From: Pseudomonadota bacterium
GTDB taxonomy: Bacteria; Pseudomonadota; Gammaproteobacteria; Xanthomonadales; Xanthomonadaceae
Assembly: GCA_025355485.1 (NCBI GenBank)
Contig: JANXZP010000205.1
Location: 1 to 28,301, forward strand
DNA: 28,301 bases
Direction: 5' to 3'
Shown in pieces: positions 1-6,599 of the stretch; position 1 is the stretch's first letter; each line of letters starts with the position of its first letter. The notes beneath the pieces were generated by a model. It was not told the DNA's origin. It saw nothing but the letters and a program-made list of their open reading frames with translations, and did no database searches. The translations under genes and the position numbers were made by a program.

Positions 1-761
1 TGCACGCAGGCGATTGCGAGCCGTATCCTGACGCCAAGCGTGCGACGGCCTTGCTCAAGGCGCTCGCCAAACCGCCGAAGGGACTGGATGCGGCCAAGCT
101 TGCAGAGACCCTGCAGGAAGCCTGGCGCGCTTTCCATCGCGGCGATTTCCAGCACGCATTCACGCTCGGCGAAGGACTCGGTCCGCTGGGCGCATCGGTC
201 GCGGTCAAGGCGCTGGGTATCCATGCGACGTATCTGGTCGAAGACGAAGCCGAACGCCTGCGCCGATTCGAGAAAGCCGCCGAGCTTGCCGAGAAAGCCA
301 TCGCCGCCCTGCCCGACGAAGCCAATTCGCACTACCGACGTGCGTTCGCGCTCGGCCGCTACAGCCAGGGCATCAGCATCGGCAAGGCGCTATCGATGGG
401 CCTGGCAGGCAAGGTGAAAGCTGCGCTGGACGCGACCATCGAACTCGCACCCAAGCATGCCGAGGCGCATACCGCCATGGCGATTTTCCACGCGGAGATC
501 ATCAATAAGGTCGGCGCGATGCTGGGCGGACTGACCTACGGCGCGAAGGCATCTGCGGCGGAAACGCACATCAAGACCGCGCTCAAGCTCACTCCGAATT
601 CGCCGATCGCGCATGTCGAGCACGCCAACATGCTGCTGTTGCTGCACGGCGCGAAGCAGGAGGACGCGGCGGCCGCCGCGTTTGAAAAAGCCACAAAACT
701 CAAGCCACTCGACGCGATGGAGCGGCTCGACCAGGAATTCGCCAAAGCGCAACTCGAATAA
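1..761 (+). CDS. TPR-repeat protein, 5' end outside the window
   Basis: The reading frame is open from the first bases of the window, before the first possible internal start (TTG at 51), so the gene is truncated at its 5' end; the stop is TAA at 759-761. About 252 residues are visible. They are helical and alanine/lysine-rich, with TPR-like pairs such as AEKAIAALPDEANSHYRRA and VKAALDATIELAPKHAEAH, and a glycine-rich link (KVGAMLGGLTYGAKAS) between repeats. TPR folds mediate protein-protein contacts; nothing here identifies a partner or enzymatic role. The pattern recalls solute-receptor-associated TatT-like or RMD-like TPR proteins, but I cannot assign it to either. It is the only plus-strand gene and converges on tRNA-Val, so it is probably unrelated to the polysaccharide locus. 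Confidence is high that it is a gene and low for function. Confidence 0.75.
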   Translation, partial: HAGDCEPYPDAKRATALLKALAKPPKGLDAAKLAETLQEAWRAFHRGDFQHAFTLGEGLGPLGASVAVKALGIHATYLVEDEAERLRRFEKAAELAEKAIAALPDEANSHYRRAFALGRYSQGISIGKALSMGLAGKVKAALDATIELAPKHAEAHTAMAIFHAEIINKVGAMLGGLTYGAKASAAETHIKTALKLTPNSPIAHVEHANMLLLLHGAKQEDAAAAAFEKATKLKPLDAMERLDQEFAKAQLE

Positions 762-820
762 GGCATATCGCCGCTCCTGCGCATCCATGCGCTTGCGGCA
801 TTCGTGCCTCCATGCACATC

Positions 821-840
821 AAAAACGGCCGAAGCCGTTG
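821..840 (-). terminator. Rho-independent terminator of tRNA-Val
   Basis: On the minus strand the sequence reads AACGGC-TTCG-GCCGTT followed directly by further T residues. This is a six-base-pair stem closed by a stable TTCG tetraloop with a five-T tract. It begins 8 nt beyond the CCA end of tRNA-Val, where a tRNA terminator should sit. It may also slow transcription from the convergent plus-strand TPR gene, but its plus-strand T-tract is poor. Confidence 0.8.
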
Positions 841-847
841 ATTTATA

Positions 848-922
848 TGGTGGGCGGTACAGGGCTTGAACCTGTGACCCCTGCCGTGTGAAAGCAGTGC
901 TCTACCGCTGAGCTAACCGCCC
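848..922 (-). tRNA. tRNA-Val (anticodon CAC)
   Basis: Read on the minus strand, the 75-nt sequence folds as a complete cloverleaf. It has a 7-bp acceptor stem (GGGCGGT/ACCGCCC), a D arm with GCTC..GAGC, an anticodon stem CTGCT/GGCAG with loop TTCACAC giving anticodon CAC (reads GUG, valine), a T arm ACAGG-TTCAAGC-CCTGT, discriminator A and an encoded CCA at 850-848. The variable loop is short (class I). A -10-like TACAAT lies about 16 nt upstream of the 5' end and a terminator about 8 nt downstream of CCA, so it can be a single-gene unit, although read-through from wecA upstream is possible. Confidence 0.96.
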
Positions 923-930
923 ATGAAGAC

Positions 931-948
931 CGCGGTGATTGTACCGCG
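931..948 (-). promoter_or_regulatory. Putative tRNA-Val promoter -10 inside an inverted repeat
   Basis: On the minus strand TACAAT (943-938) matches five of six bases of the sigma70 -10 box and would place the start about 7-10 nt before the tRNA. The following CACCGCG is GC-rich, as in discriminators of stringently controlled stable-RNA promoters. The box lies between perfect arms CGCGGT (931-936) and ACCGCG (943-948), the second arm sharing one base with the box. No convincing -35 is visible 16-18 nt upstream. An almost identical arrangement occurs at 6537-6555. Confidence 0.45.
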
Positions 949-1042
949 AGGGCGCGCAGCATAAGCGGCGCGCTGCATGGCGGTCAAGCCGAACCGCACC
1001 GGCGAGACGGGTACGAATGCGCAGTGCGCGATCCAAACGACG

Positions 1043-2164
1043 TCACGCGTGCGCGTCGCTTCGCGGTTTGAGCCGCAGCCATGTCAGCAACCGACCCAGC
1101 CGCGCGAATGCGGCGACCGCGCGTTCGCGCCGCGCGGTCAACCAGAAATACCACAGGCAGAGCGCGACAAAACCCAGCACCAGCAAGGGCTGCGGCAGCT
1201 TGAGTTTCAGTGCGATCGCGGCGCCCAGGCCGAGCAAGAGGTTGATTGAGGTCAGGGTCACGGTCAGTTGCGTCGGGGTGAATCCGGCGTCCAGCAACAG
1301 GTGGTGCATGTGTCCGCGGTCGGCACGGAACGGCGATTGCCCTCGCGACAAACGCCGCGCGGTCAGGCTCACGCAATCGATCAGCGGCGTCGCCAGCAGC
1401 CACGGCGCGAGGATCGGCGTAACCGGATGCGACCAGTTCTGGGTCAGCCGGAACGAACCCCAGGCGATCGTGAATCCGAGCAGGGCGCTGCCGGCATCGC
1501 CCATGAACACACGCGCACGCGGCTGCCATGGAAAGCGCATGTTCATCAGCAGGAAGCCGAAGACAGCGCCGGCAAACACCGCCAACCGCTCGGCGAGGAC
1601 GTCGTTGCCGGAATAGATCGCGGCGGCATCGAGCATGCACAGCGCCGCGAGGCTGATCGAACCGGCCAGGCCGTCCACGCCGTCGGTCATGTTGATCGCG
1701 TTGATCACGCCGACGGTCGCGAACATGGTGAACGGCACCGACAGCACGCCGAGGCCGGTCGACTCCACCCCGAGCAGCGGACCGACGTGTTCGATCCGCA
1801 ATCCGCCGCCGTAGACCATTACCAGCACCGCGATGCACTGTGCCGACATCCGGAACCACCAGCGCAGGTCGTAGCGGTCGTCGAGCACGCCGATCAGTAC
1901 CAGCAGCCCCGTCGCGAACATGAAGGCCACCGACGCCGGAGACAGCGCCATGAACGATCCCATCACCACGAAGATCGCGCCGGCCATTGCCAGCCCGCCG
2001 ATGGTGGCGGTCGGTTCGTCGTGGTCCTTGCGGCCACTGGGGTGATCGAGCAACCCGAACTTGCGTGCGATCGGATGCAGCACCCACAACAGCAGCACGC
2101 TGATCAGCGCCGAAAGTCCGAACTCGACGATTGCGCGCTCCGCGCTAGTTGAAATGATAGCCAC
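1043..2164 (-). CDS. wecA: Undecaprenyl-phosphate GlcNAc-1-phosphate transferase-like (WecA/MraY family)
   Basis: This integral membrane enzyme of 373 residues, with about ten or eleven hydrophobic segments, is expected to transfer a sugar-1-phosphate (typically GlcNAc-1-P) from UDP-sugar to undecaprenyl phosphate, the first step of repeat-unit assembly at the inner membrane. Family motifs are all visible: the acidic pair in GVLDDRYDLRWW (about 91-102), NAINMTDGVDGLAG (about 153-166) with the nucleophile-region Asp residues, VFMGDAGSALLGF (about 220-232) and the cytoplasmic DRGHMHHLL histidine motif. Start is GTG at 2164; no strong ribosome site precedes it, but the N-terminal helix begins a few residues later and no better start exists. 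It is the last gene of the polysaccharide locus and has its own candidate promoter. The exact sugar is unknown; assignment to the WecA branch rather than MraY rests on the cluster context and the histidine motif. Confidence 0.9.
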   Translation of the reverse strand: MAIISTSAERAIVEFGLSALISVLLLWVLHPIARKFGLLDHPSGRKDHDEPTATIGGLAMAGAIFVVMGSFMALSPASVAFMFATGLLVLIGVLDDRYDLRWWFRMSAQCIAVLVMVYGGGLRIEHVGPLLGVESTGLGVLSVPFTMFATVGVINAINMTDGVDGLAGSISLAALCMLDAAAIYSGNDVLAERLAVFAGAVFGFLLMNMRFPWQPRARVFMGDAGSALLGFTIAWGSFRLTQNWSHPVTPILAPWLLATPLIDCVSLTARRLSRGQSPFRADRGHMHHLLLDAGFTPTQLTVTLTSINLLLGLGAAIALKLKLPQPLLVLGFVALCLWYFWLTARRERAVAAFARLGRLLTWLRLKPRSDAHA

Positions 2165-2217
2165 GAGTTCGATTCAAGGCCATCGGCTTGGAAGATATTG
2201 TTGGGGGCGATCAGACG

Positions 2218-2248
2218 ATTCTAATCGCAATAGAGTGCCACGCGTCAA
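2218..2248 (-). promoter_or_regulatory. Candidate sigma70 promoter for wecA
   Basis: On the minus strand TTGACG (2248-2243) and TAGAAT (2223-2218) each match five of six consensus positions. They are 19 bases apart, slightly long compared with the preferred 17. The start would fall near 2210, leaving a leader of roughly 45 nt to the GTG of the WecA-like gene. The 128-base gap between the GT4 stop and this start holds no gene and is visibly more AT-rich than its surroundings. Confidence 0.45.
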
Positions 2249-2292
2249 CGGTGGAAAATGGAGATGGCCACGAACCTGCTGAGGGGAATTTG

Positions 2293-3447
2293 TCATGGTT
2301 CGCCGAGATTTCCGAGCATGCGATTGATGGCGGATACCTGGATGCCCACGTATCGTGGCTCATTGAATCTGGATTTGACCAACTCGCGACCGTTGTCCGC
2401 GATCCGTGAACGCAGTTCCGGAGAATCGAAGAGCCGCTTCATCAGAACCGTGAGCCTTGCCTTGTCTCTTGGCTCGAAAAGGAATCCGGTTTCGCCATCG
2501 CGGATGGCTTCCCGGCATCCGCGGATATTGGTCGCCAGCGCACACACTCCCATCGACATCGCTTCCAGCAGCGAGCGCGGCAAGCCTTCGCGATAGGACG
2601 GCAAGACAAACAGATCGCTGGCCGCGAGATAATCCTCGACTCGCTCCGTCATCCCGGTAACGCTCACACTGTCCTCCAGACCAAGGGCAGCCACAAGCTG
2701 CTGGAATTCATGCTGAAACGGGGAAATATCCTGGGTGATGTTTCCGCCGATGATCAACAATTCCGATTCAGGTACGGTACGGTGAAACTCGGAAAAAGCC
2801 TCCAATAGGTCGGCAAATCCCTTGCCTTTGACCAGCCGACCGGTAGAACAAACCCTGAATCTGCCGAGTTGCAGCCCAAGTGCATGCTCCACCTCAACGC
2901 GATCTTTCGATCGAGCGAAGCGCACGGTATCAATCCCGTTGCCGATATATTCGATGCGGGACGCAGGAACCATTCCCCTTCGCGTGACGAATTCAACGTC
3001 TTCCCGGCTCTGGCTCAAGGTGTAATCCGTTATCCGCGCAAGCAGCGACTCGAGCAGGATCGTCGCCTTCCGCTTGAATGGCTTCTGGTCGTCGTGGAAA
3101 TAAAAACCGTGCGCCGTATAGATCTTCAACGGCACTCGTTCCAGCCAGGCGGCGATCCTGCCGACGATGCTTGCATTTCGATTGTGGCTATCGATGCAGT
3201 CGTAACGCCCGGCACGGATCAGCAGTCGCATCTGGCGAATCCTCGCGGCGAACTGCCAAAGCGAGCCTGTACGGGGATATTTGAAGTCATGGAAGACGAC
3301 ACCCGCGCCAAAAGCGGCGCGATCGATGTCGTCACCTTCGCAGACACACTCTACCTCGTGGCCTTGCGCGACCAACTCCAGCACCAGCGGCCTGAGAAAT
3401 CTGGACAGGTAGAAATCCGTGTTGCATATCTGAAGCACTCTCGCCAC
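2293..3447 (-). CDS. Glycosyltransferase family 4 (GT-B fold)
   Basis: A 384-residue retaining glycosyltransferase expected to act on lipid-linked intermediates on the cytoplasmic face. The N-terminal Rossmann domain opens with MARVLQICNTDFYLSRF and carries the TAHGFYFHDDQKPFKRK segment (about 111-127) typical of a PglA/CapM-like group. The C-terminal domain has STGRLVKGKGFADLLEAF (about 201-218) and the E-x7-E nucleotide-sugar signature in REGLPRSLLEAMSMG (about 286-300, Glu287 and Glu295). Start is GTG at 3447; the nearby ATG is out of frame. The upstream methyltransferase ends 33 bases away, so the two are probably cotranscribed. Codon choice looks somewhat more AT-rich than in the wzc or dehydrogenase genes. 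Donor and acceptor sugars cannot be read from sequence. Confidence 0.9.
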   Translation of the reverse strand: MARVLQICNTDFYLSRFLRPLVLELVAQGHEVECVCEGDDIDRAAFGAGVVFHDFKYPRTGSLWQFAARIRQMRLLIRAGRYDCIDSHNRNASIVGRIAAWLERVPLKIYTAHGFYFHDDQKPFKRKATILLESLLARITDYTLSQSREDVEFVTRRGMVPASRIEYIGNGIDTVRFARSKDRVEVEHALGLQLGRFRVCSTGRLVKGKGFADLLEAFSEFHRTVPESELLIIGGNITQDISPFQHEFQQLVAALGLEDSVSVTGMTERVEDYLAASDLFVLPSYREGLPRSLLEAMSMGVCALATNIRGCREAIRDGETGFLFEPRDKARLTVLMKRLFDSPELRSRIADNGRELVKSRFNEPRYVGIQVSAINRMLGNLGEP

Positions 3448-3480
3448 ATGAACCCCGATCAGGAAATATCCGTTCTCTGG

Positions 3481-4131
3481 TCAACTGCGTTTCATATCCA
3501 CTTCAACAAAAAGATCCCTGGCGATCTTCTCGGCATGCAACTTCCTGCAACCCAGGCCAGAGAACAGATCCAGCACTTGCTTTTCGGTGTACAAATACAG
3601 TTCGCAACGCGAGCGGTAGCGCATTTTTCGCTGCCAGCCCATGATGCCATCGCGCAACGGGAAGCTGAAAAATGCACGATCGTTGGTCATAGAAAGCGCC
3701 TTCCTGATCATGCTCGACGGATCCGCGATGTAGTCCATGAAACCCATTGCGATCACGTAGTCGAATTTCCCATCGAACGTACCGTCGAGAAAATCCCTTT
3801 TTTCAAATCGGCAGGCCTTCCCGACGCCTTGCCGCGCCGCACTCTCGCGCGCCACCTCCAGCATGCCATCGGCAAAATCGATCCCCAGCACTTCGCCAGC
3901 GCCTTGCTTGGCCAAAGCGATCGCGTAATGCCCGGGACCGCAGCCGATATCCAGCACCGTGCGGCCCGCAATTGGATTGCAGCCCTCGATCGTCATTCGG
4001 TAACGGAGCGCCATGCTGCGGCGAAACAGCTTGTTCACGACCGTGTTGACGGGCCCGTTGCGATTTCCGTAGATGGCGTCGAAATCGTGCGCATAACGAT
4101 CGAAAAAAGTCGAAACCTTCGAAACCGGCAT
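3481..4131 (-). CDS. Class I SAM-dependent methyltransferase
   Basis: A 216-residue Rossmann-fold methyltransferase. Motif I is VLDIGCGPGHYAIALAK (about 59-75), the ribose-binding acidic residue is in GIDFADGM (Asp85), and FDYVIAMGFMDYIAD provides motif IV/post-I features. No membrane segment is present. The start is chosen as ATG 4131 because it shares its A with the TGA stop of the deacetylase upstream (TGATG), a typical coupled junction; an in-frame extension upstream would run through the deacetylase coding region in another frame and is arginine-rich noise. In this setting it may O-methylate a sugar or a nucleotide sugar, but small-molecule methyltransferases of this class are hard to tell apart, so the substrate is open. 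Confidence 0.85.
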   Translation of the reverse strand: MPVSKVSTFFDRYAHDFDAIYGNRNGPVNTVVNKLFRRSMALRYRMTIEGCNPIAGRTVLDIGCGPGHYAIALAKQGAGEVLGIDFADGMLEVARESAARQGVGKACRFEKRDFLDGTFDGKFDYVIAMGFMDYIADPSSMIRKALSMTNDRAFFSFPLRDGIMGWQRKMRYRSRCELYLYTEKQVLDLFSGLGCRKLHAEKIARDLFVEVDMKRS

Positions 4132-5054
4132 CAATGCACTCCTGATGACTCGCGCTGCGACAGCAGGGCGTTGAATGTCGTGAAGGAAAAATCCTTCAGC
4201 AGTTGCTCGATCTTGCGGCGCGTCGTGTCCAGATTGACGTAGGACTTGAACCGACGCACAGGGTTCATCGCCATCCGCGGGTGCGCGGGATCGATCTCCC
4301 TCGGATGGACGTAGAAAATAACCGGCCTGCCCTCGCCGAGAACGCGCTTGCTCATCCTCTTGATCAACCCATAGGGCGCCAATCGCAGGTAGCCGCCCCC
4401 GAAGAAGCACGTGGGCCGCCCCAGCATGCTCGCGACGGAAATAGGAAATTCCTCGATGCGGCCATGCGCCGTTTCAACCGAACTCGGGTGACGGTTCCCC
4501 GCGATGAGGCCGCCATGTTGACGTGGCCCTGGAAAGACCGATGAGTCGAACCGATAGCCAGCCTGCGCGAGCTGCTCGAAAAACCATGGCGTGTCCTGGG
4601 TGACGGAAAAACCGGGCGCGCGGTATCCAATGACCGGCATCCCCGCAATATCCTCGATGATCCGCTTCGACTTGCTGATGTCGGCCAGAAACTGCGCAGG
4701 CGTCATCTGGTAAACCAGCGTATGCGAGTAGCCGTGTGATGCTATCTCGTGGCCCTGCTCCACTGCTGCTTTCACGAGTTCGGGAAATCGTTCTGCCACC
4801 CAGCCAAGGAAGAAACACGTCACCTGTACTTGCCTGTCGCGGAAGATCTCCAGCATCGCGTGAAAATTCCTGCTGACGCAGGAAGGAAGGGTGTTCCACT
4901 CGGAAACGTCGGGCATTCTGGGAAGAGCCAGGATGTGGAACCAATCCTCGACATCGACCGTGAAGATGCACTTGCCTTCGTTTCCATGAGTCGGGGCGCG
5001 GGACTGGTATTCCCTCGCATCCAGCATCGGTTTTTCCAGGGTGATCATGGGCAT
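4131..5054 (-). CDS. Polysaccharide deacetylase, DUF3473 type
   Basis: A 307-residue NodB-fold deacetylase of the branch often found in exosortase-linked EPS clusters. The metal and catalytic signature is FTVDVEDWFHI (Asp34, Asp37), the zinc histidines lie in ASHGYSH (His107, His111), and YRAPGFS (about 144-150) gives the motif-3 arginine. The C-terminal VIFYVHPREIDPAHPRM corresponds to the added DUF3473 region. It should remove N-acetyl groups from GlcNAc-type residues, either in the repeat unit or the finished chain; no signal peptide is visible, suggesting a cytoplasmic or peripheral location. Start ATG 5054 (MPM) is the first available; the Met at residue 3 is an equally good alternative. 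It overlaps the methyltransferase by one base. No exosortase gene is present in the window. Confidence 0.88.
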   Translation of the reverse strand: MPMITLEKPMLDAREYQSRAPTHGNEGKCIFTVDVEDWFHILALPRMPDVSEWNTLPSCVSRNFHAMLEIFRDRQVQVTCFFLGWVAERFPELVKAAVEQGHEIASHGYSHTLVYQMTPAQFLADISKSKRIIEDIAGMPVIGYRAPGFSVTQDTPWFFEQLAQAGYRFDSSVFPGPRQHGGLIAGNRHPSSVETAHGRIEEFPISVASMLGRPTCFFGGGYLRLAPYGLIKRMSKRVLGEGRPVIFYVHPREIDPAHPRMAMNPVRRFKSYVNLDTTRRKIEQLLKDFSFTTFNALLSQRESSGVH

Positions 5055-5122
5055 TGGGTGCAGGGGGTGCGCAAAACGGGGATGTTAGCCGATCAAGTCG
5101 GACATTGCAGCGCATCCGCGAC

Positions 5123-6508
5123 TCATTGCTGCGGCATCTCGTGTCGAATGCCGGCGCGGCTCGGCGCACGACGCTTGCGCCAGTCGCCATCCGGGACCGG
5201 CTCGGGCCTGCGTTGCGCCAGCCGCGCCAGCAGCAGCAGCAATATCGGCTCGATCTGCAGCTTGAACCGCACTGCCGTACCCAGATTCTGATAGGAGGCT
5301 ATGCCGTAGACGGATGACCACGTCAGTACCAGCAGCGCGGCCCATAGCAACAGCGGATCCCTGGACAGCCTGCGCCATCGCGCGCGTACGACGACCACGC
5401 CAAGCAGCCACAACAGACACACGTTCTCGATCGAAGCGAGGAATCCGAACCCCGAACCGATTTCGCCAGGCAGCGGCCGGAACAACGCCGAGAACATGCC
5501 GATCGGCATGAACAGCATGATGTCGCCGAACGAATTGAGGCCGCCCGCGATTTTTTGCGCGCTGCCGCCGGAGGCCCAGCTTTGCGAAATGTAATTGGTC
5601 TGCGTGACCGCTTCCTGCGCCGAGTCGATATGGAACTTGTCCAGCGACAGGCTGAACGCGAATGCAAAGGCCACGATCGCGATACCGCCGATCACGATGC
5701 GCCGCACCCAGTTCGCATCGCGCAGCATCAGCAGCACCAGCGGCAGCAGGAAAATTGCGCCCAGCCAGACACGCATGCTGGCCGCGAACAGCAAACCGGC
5801 GAACAACACGACGAGCCAGCGCAAGCGTCGCTGCCGATACCATCCCGCCACGCCCAATGCATAGGTCGCGATCCCGAGCAGTGTCAGCGGATCCTTGCCG
5901 AGGGTCGAGCTCCAGAACAGGATGCCTGGAAACAGCCCCAGCAGGTACAGCACGCGGGCATCGCGCTTGCCAAGGTAAAACGTCGCAGCGCGATAGATCA
6001 GATAAATCGCGACGAATCCGAGCAACGACCAGGTGACCTTCATCACATGGTAGGACTGCGAAATCAGGATGGCGTGCCAATGCACGAACACCACCATGTT
6101 CGCGGAGCCGTTGCCGAATCCTGGCGCACCGAAAAAATCGGTCATCGCGGGCCACCAAGCCTGCGCTTGCAAGCCAAAACGATGGTAACCGCAGGCATCC
6201 CCGCAATAGATCTGTTCGTAGGGCAACATCACGCCAAGCGTGACGATGAGCTTCACCAGCCAAAGCAGGAGCAAGGCCTTGCGTTCCCGGGAATTGGCCG
6301 GCAGCACGGCAACAACCGCGAACAACACGATGCCCCAGACCACCGCATACAGATAATCGCGCACGATGTCGGTGGAAGTGATGCCATGACCGGACATGGC
6401 GATGTAATCGCCGGACCTGAAAACGATCAAGCCGAACGGAATTGCCGCCAGGAACAACCAGACGGCCAGCAACGGGCGGCCAAAACGCGATTGGGCGGAT
6501 TTGATCAT
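5123..6508 (-). CDS. Multi-pass membrane protein, possible Wzy-like polymerase
   Basis: A 461-residue protein with about ten or eleven hydrophobic segments. A long polar loop after the early helices contains YEQIYCGDACGYHRFGLQAQ. A conserved-looking stretch, GLFPGILFWSSTLGKDP (about 193-209), resembles the FPS-x-FWS-x-KDP motif that I recall from EpsG/Wzy-like or GT-C-like proteins of capsule clusters. A second large loop lies around 290-345, and the C-terminus is short, basic and proline-rich. These traits fit a polymerase or lipid-linked sugar transferase working at the periplasmic face, but I do not recognise a specific family. The gene lies between the AsnB homologue (91-base gap) and the deacetylase (68-base gap). 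Since another protein in the locus also looks like a polymerase/ligase, which of them is the real Wzy cannot be decided here. Confidence 0.7.
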   Translation of the reverse strand: MIKSAQSRFGRPLLAVWLFLAAIPFGLIVFRSGDYIAMSGHGITSTDIVRDYLYAVVWGIVLFAVVAVLPANSRERKALLLLWLVKLIVTLGVMLPYEQIYCGDACGYHRFGLQAQAWWPAMTDFFGAPGFGNGSANMVVFVHWHAILISQSYHVMKVTWSLLGFVAIYLIYRAATFYLGKRDARVLYLLGLFPGILFWSSTLGKDPLTLLGIATYALGVAGWYRQRRLRWLVVLFAGLLFAASMRVWLGAIFLLPLVLLMLRDANWVRRIVIGGIAIVAFAFAFSLSLDKFHIDSAQEAVTQTNYISQSWASGGSAQKIAGGLNSFGDIMLFMPIGMFSALFRPLPGEIGSGFGFLASIENVCLLWLLGVVVVRARWRRLSRDPLLLWAALLVLTWSSVYGIASYQNLGTAVRFKLQIEPILLLLLARLAQRRPEPVPDGDWRKRRAPSRAGIRHEMPQQ

Positions 6509-6536
6509 CGACTGTTCGCATGCTGCGGATCTGCAG

Positions 6537-6555
6537 CGCGGTCATTGTAACCGCG
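6537..6555 (-). promoter_or_regulatory. Inverted repeat around a TACAAT box upstream of the membrane protein
   Basis: In the 91-base gap between the AsnB homologue and the membrane protein, the minus strand reads CGCGGT-TACAATG-ACCGCG: perfect six-base arms at 6537-6542 and 6550-6555 around a -10-like TACAAT. The predicted start is about 30 nt before the ATG at 6508. It differs from the 931-948 element only by one inserted base and one change in the centre. No clear -35 is visible. It could be a promoter, an operator for a dimeric repressor, or a small repeat. Confidence 0.35.
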
Positions 6556-6599
6556 GCGACATGGCGGCGGCGGCGGAAACGGCAGGCGATAGAACGCCA

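Noticed and set aside
848..922. tRNA-Val as an integration site for the polysaccharide locus
   Set aside because: Integrating elements usually join at the 3' end of a tRNA; here the cluster lies on the 5' side, there is no integrase, and no repeat of the tRNA 3' end was noticed further on.
984..2087. Alternative minus-strand frame of 367 codons overlapping wecA
   Set aside because: Arg-rich translation without motifs, whereas the 1043-2164 frame contains all WecA/MraY motifs and membrane helices.
2869..4242. Long plus-strand open frame of over 450 codons opposite the GT4 and methyltransferase
   Set aside because: It runs antisense to two genes with clear family motifs, and its translation has no recognisable domain; it arises from high GC content.
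5555..6550. Plus-strand open frame of 331 codons
   Set aside because: Antisense to the membrane protein; its Gln/His/Arg-rich translation is typical of GC-rich shadow frames.
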